The translations under genes were made by a program, and so were the position numbers. This document shows, in pieces, positions 5,538 to 8,127 of a DNA stretch of 8,127 nt. The notes beneath the pieces are model-generated. The model did not search any database and was not told the origin of the DNA. It was given only the letters and a program-made list of their open reading frames with translations. Location of the stretch: the NCBI GenBank assembly GCA_046541515.1, contig JBKHDD010000206.1, positions 1 through 8,127 on the forward strand, in the 5' to 3' direction. The first letter of the stretch is position 1, and every line of letters begins with the position of its first letter. This stretch comes from CAYFVR01 sp046541515. Lineage in GTDB: Bacteria > Desulfobacterota > Desulfobacteria > Desulfobacterales > Desulfococcaceae.

Positions 5538-6623
5538 CTATTCTTCGGCGCGCAGCCTTGCGCCGGGCCGGATGGTCCGGGTGGAGCGGGTGATGACGGC
5601 GGTGGCCGTGGTGGGCTCGGTATGCAGCACCACCAACTGGCCGATGTCGATGGGCGAAATGGTCAGCTTTTTTGGGCTGTCCGGGGAAATGGGCTCTTGC
5701 TCCTCCACGAACACCGTGTATTCCTGGCCGGGGGAAACCCCGTCGTTTTCGCCCCGATTGATAAAGACCACGTCATACTCGCCGTAAATCCAGTTGCGCT
5801 CCTCGGAGGTAATGATCTTTCCGTCGAGTCCCGGACGGCCGGCGGTCAGGGTCAAATCGGTGGAGCGTTTCATGAAGGGCATCACCTTGTCCTCCATGCG
5901 AATGTCCCGATAGGCCCGCACCACGGTGGCGATGGTGTAGTCGGACTTTTTTTCCTCCACCTCCAGGACGCCGGTGGGAATGTGCTGGATGCCCACCGGT
6001 TCGTTGGAAATTTGATCCACGATGGGGCCGACGGTGCGATAGATGGTGTAAAATTTCCCAATGTCCAGCGGGGCGTCTTCGGACTCTCGCAGATAGACCC
6101 GGTCGCCGAAACTGATCATTTCCCTTCGGTCCGCCGCCCGAATAATGACCGCCTGGGGGGGCTCCGGGTCAACCCGGATAAAGCCGGTTTTCTCCATGGT
6201 GCTGAACCGGAAGGTCTTCAACCTTCGATCTCCGTCGATGTCCAAAACTTCGGGCGTTTCCGCCGGGGGAACCGGCGCGGCGGGCGGCGGGGGAGACGGA
6301 GACGCCGGGGGCGATTCCGGGGCGCGGGCCGCGGCCTCCGGCGGCATTTCCCCTTTTCGATAGAGGCGCAGCCGCTGGCCCGGATAGATCAGGTGCGGGT
6401 TGGTGATCGGGACGTCGCTGTTCACCTTCCAGAGATCCGGCCAGTAGTCGGGCGAATCCAAAAATTTTTGCGAGATGTCCCAGAGCGTGTCGCCTTCCTG
6501 GACCACGTAAAAGGTCCGACCGTTTTCCCGGATGATATTGGGATCCTCCTGGGCCGATGCCGGAGCGGTCGCCAGCAGAAGAATTCCCAGGAAACCGTGA
6601 ATAAGGTGGATGTGCTGTTTCAT
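5538..6623 (-). CDS. Exported LysM-domain protein with conserved-looking C-terminal beta-rich region
   Basis: 361 residues, TAG stop. A classical signal peptide is visible at 1-24 (MKQHIHLIHG, then FLGILLLATAPASA), with cleavage predicted after ASA, so the protein should be periplasmic or wall-associated. One LysM domain spans ~38-88, starting YVVQEGDTLWDISQKF, with WPDLWKVNSD and ending HLIYPGQRLRLY; LysM binds N-acetylglucosamine-containing glycans such as peptidoglycan. A Pro/Ala/Ser linker (~93-124) leads to a ~235-residue C-terminal region with no transmembrane segment. That region includes FGDRVYL, the pair EYDVVFINRG / DGVSPGQEYTVF, and a closing IGQLVVLHTEPTTATAVITRS. Similar LysM-plus-C-terminal proteins are familiar from deltaproteobacteria, where their role is not established. 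No hydrolase domain was recognised. The RBS is weak (GGGGGA 3 nt before ATG). The gene has its own promoter and terminator and so is probably monocistronic. Confidence 0.9.
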   Translation of the reverse strand: MKQHIHLIHGFLGILLLATAPASAQEDPNIIRENGRTFYVVQEGDTLWDISQKFLDSPDYWPDLWKVNSDVPITNPHLIYPGQRLRLYRKGEMPPEAAARAPESPPASPSPPPPAAPVPPAETPEVLDIDGDRRLKTFRFSTMEKTGFIRVDPEPPQAVIIRAADRREMISFGDRVYLRESEDAPLDIGKFYTIYRTVGPIVDQISNEPVGIQHIPTGVLEVEEKKSDYTIATVVRAYRDIRMEDKVMPFMKRSTDLTLTAGRPGLDGKIITSEERNWIYGEYDVVFINRGENDGVSPGQEYTVFVEEQEPISPDSPKKLTISPIDIGQLVVLHTEPTTATAVITRSTRTIRPGARLRAEE

Positions 6624-6799
6624 CAGTCCCCCGCGTTTTCAGGTTGGTTGCGTTTGGATGGCCCGGGCGGCGTCGGCCGGGCGAAAGGCGGCGACGGGAA
6701 TCGCCGGGAGGTTCCGGAGCGTGTGGCGGCCGGAGGCGGACGGGCGAGGTGGGAACTGCCGAAGCGTCCACCGACGGGAACGGGGCGACGACCGCACGT
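6624..6799 (-). other. Long GC-rich 5' leader of the LysM gene
   Basis: About 175 nt lie between the predicted transcription start and the LysM ATG. Short hairpins can be drawn, for example GCCCGG (6661-6666) with CCGGGC (6677-6682), and GGCGA with TCGCC (6690-6705). No recognised riboswitch or leader peptide was identified, and such hairpins are expected by chance in GC-rich DNA. Confidence 0.3.
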
Positions 6800-6805
6800 T
6801 CAATG

Positions 6806-6833
6806 CTTATATGGGGACTCGGCGGTTTGTCAA
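6806..6833 (-). promoter_or_regulatory. Sigma70-type promoter of the LysM gene
   Basis: The minus strand carries TTGACA (6828-6833, full -35 consensus), a 16-bp spacer, and TATAAG (6806-6811, five of six -10 bases). It sits immediately after the groEL terminator. Transcription would start near 6800, leaving a GC-rich leader of about 175 nt before the ATG at 6623. Confidence 0.7.
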
Positions 6834-6844
6834 GTACCGGGATC

Positions 6845-6890
6845 ACCTAAAAAAAACCCCTTGCGGGGCAAAATGTCCGCAAGGGGTTTT
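6845..6890 (-). terminator. Strong intrinsic terminator after groEL
   Basis: A perfect inverted repeat pairs AAAACCCCTTGCGG (6853-6866) with CCGCAAGGGGTTTT (6877-6890) around a 10-nt loop. On the minus strand the GC stem is followed by eight consecutive T residues. It starts 33 bp beyond the groEL stop codon. On the plus strand only four Ts follow, so it favours the groEL direction. Confidence 0.92.
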
Positions 6891-6922
6891 CAAATTCAAA
6901 TGAGCGTTGGGGCGTAGGCGGA

Positions 6923-8127
<1,205 letters not shown>

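Noticed and set aside
5304..6917. Long plus-strand reading frame (537 codons) opposite the LysM gene, with AAAGGTGA before its ATG
   Set aside because: The opposite strand has a convincing LysM gene with signal peptide, domain, promoter and terminator. The plus-strand translation is His/Gly/Val/Asp-rich with no domain, as expected of antisense in GC-rich DNA, and it crosses two terminators.

Overview
The window looks like chromosomal DNA from a GC-rich Gram-negative bacterium of deltaproteobacterial (Desulfobacterota-like) type. This is inferred from three things: the wording of the GroEL fragment, a secreted LysM protein of a kind common in that group, and a C-terminal dockerin-like tail with the phrase IGLPEAIYSLQ. 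The exact lineage cannot be fixed from this sequence. No tRNA, rRNA, CRISPR array, transposase or phage gene was seen.

Layout. Positions 1-2052 (+) hold the 3' part of a large repetitive surface or secreted protein. It has alternating ~134- and ~123-residue Ig-like (DUF11-type) modules in an exact 257-codon period and ends in two EF-hand/dockerin-like calcium loops. Two of its repeat copies are identical over 369 bp. Positions 2053-2246 are a convergent intergenic gap with two strong hairpins; the second has T-rich flanks on both sides and should terminate transcription from both directions. Positions 2247-5198 (-) encode a 983-residue WD40 protein with about 14-15 blades. Its N-terminal helical segment resembles the hinge that precedes WD40 propellers in NACHT/AP-ATPase (STAND) proteins, but no NTPase is present. 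Positions 5199-5537 are a gap holding the RBS and probable promoter of the WD40 gene and the terminator of the next gene. Positions 5538-6623 (-) encode an exported LysM protein. Positions 6624-6922 hold its strong promoter (TTGACA-N16-TATAAG), a long leader, and the terminator of groEL. Positions 6923-8127 (-) are the C-terminal ~400 codons of the chaperonin GroEL, whose start lies beyond the window.

How they fit together. The three minus-strand genes are codirectional, but each appears to be its own transcription unit, separated by terminators and promoters, so no operon links them functionally. GroEL is housekeeping. The LysM protein probably acts at the cell wall or periplasm. The repeat protein is probably extracellular. 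The WD40 protein is cytoplasmic and of unknown function. The most unusual items are the NTPase-less STAND-like WD40 protein and the exact intragenic duplication in the DUF11 gene. No clear new multi-gene system is visible.
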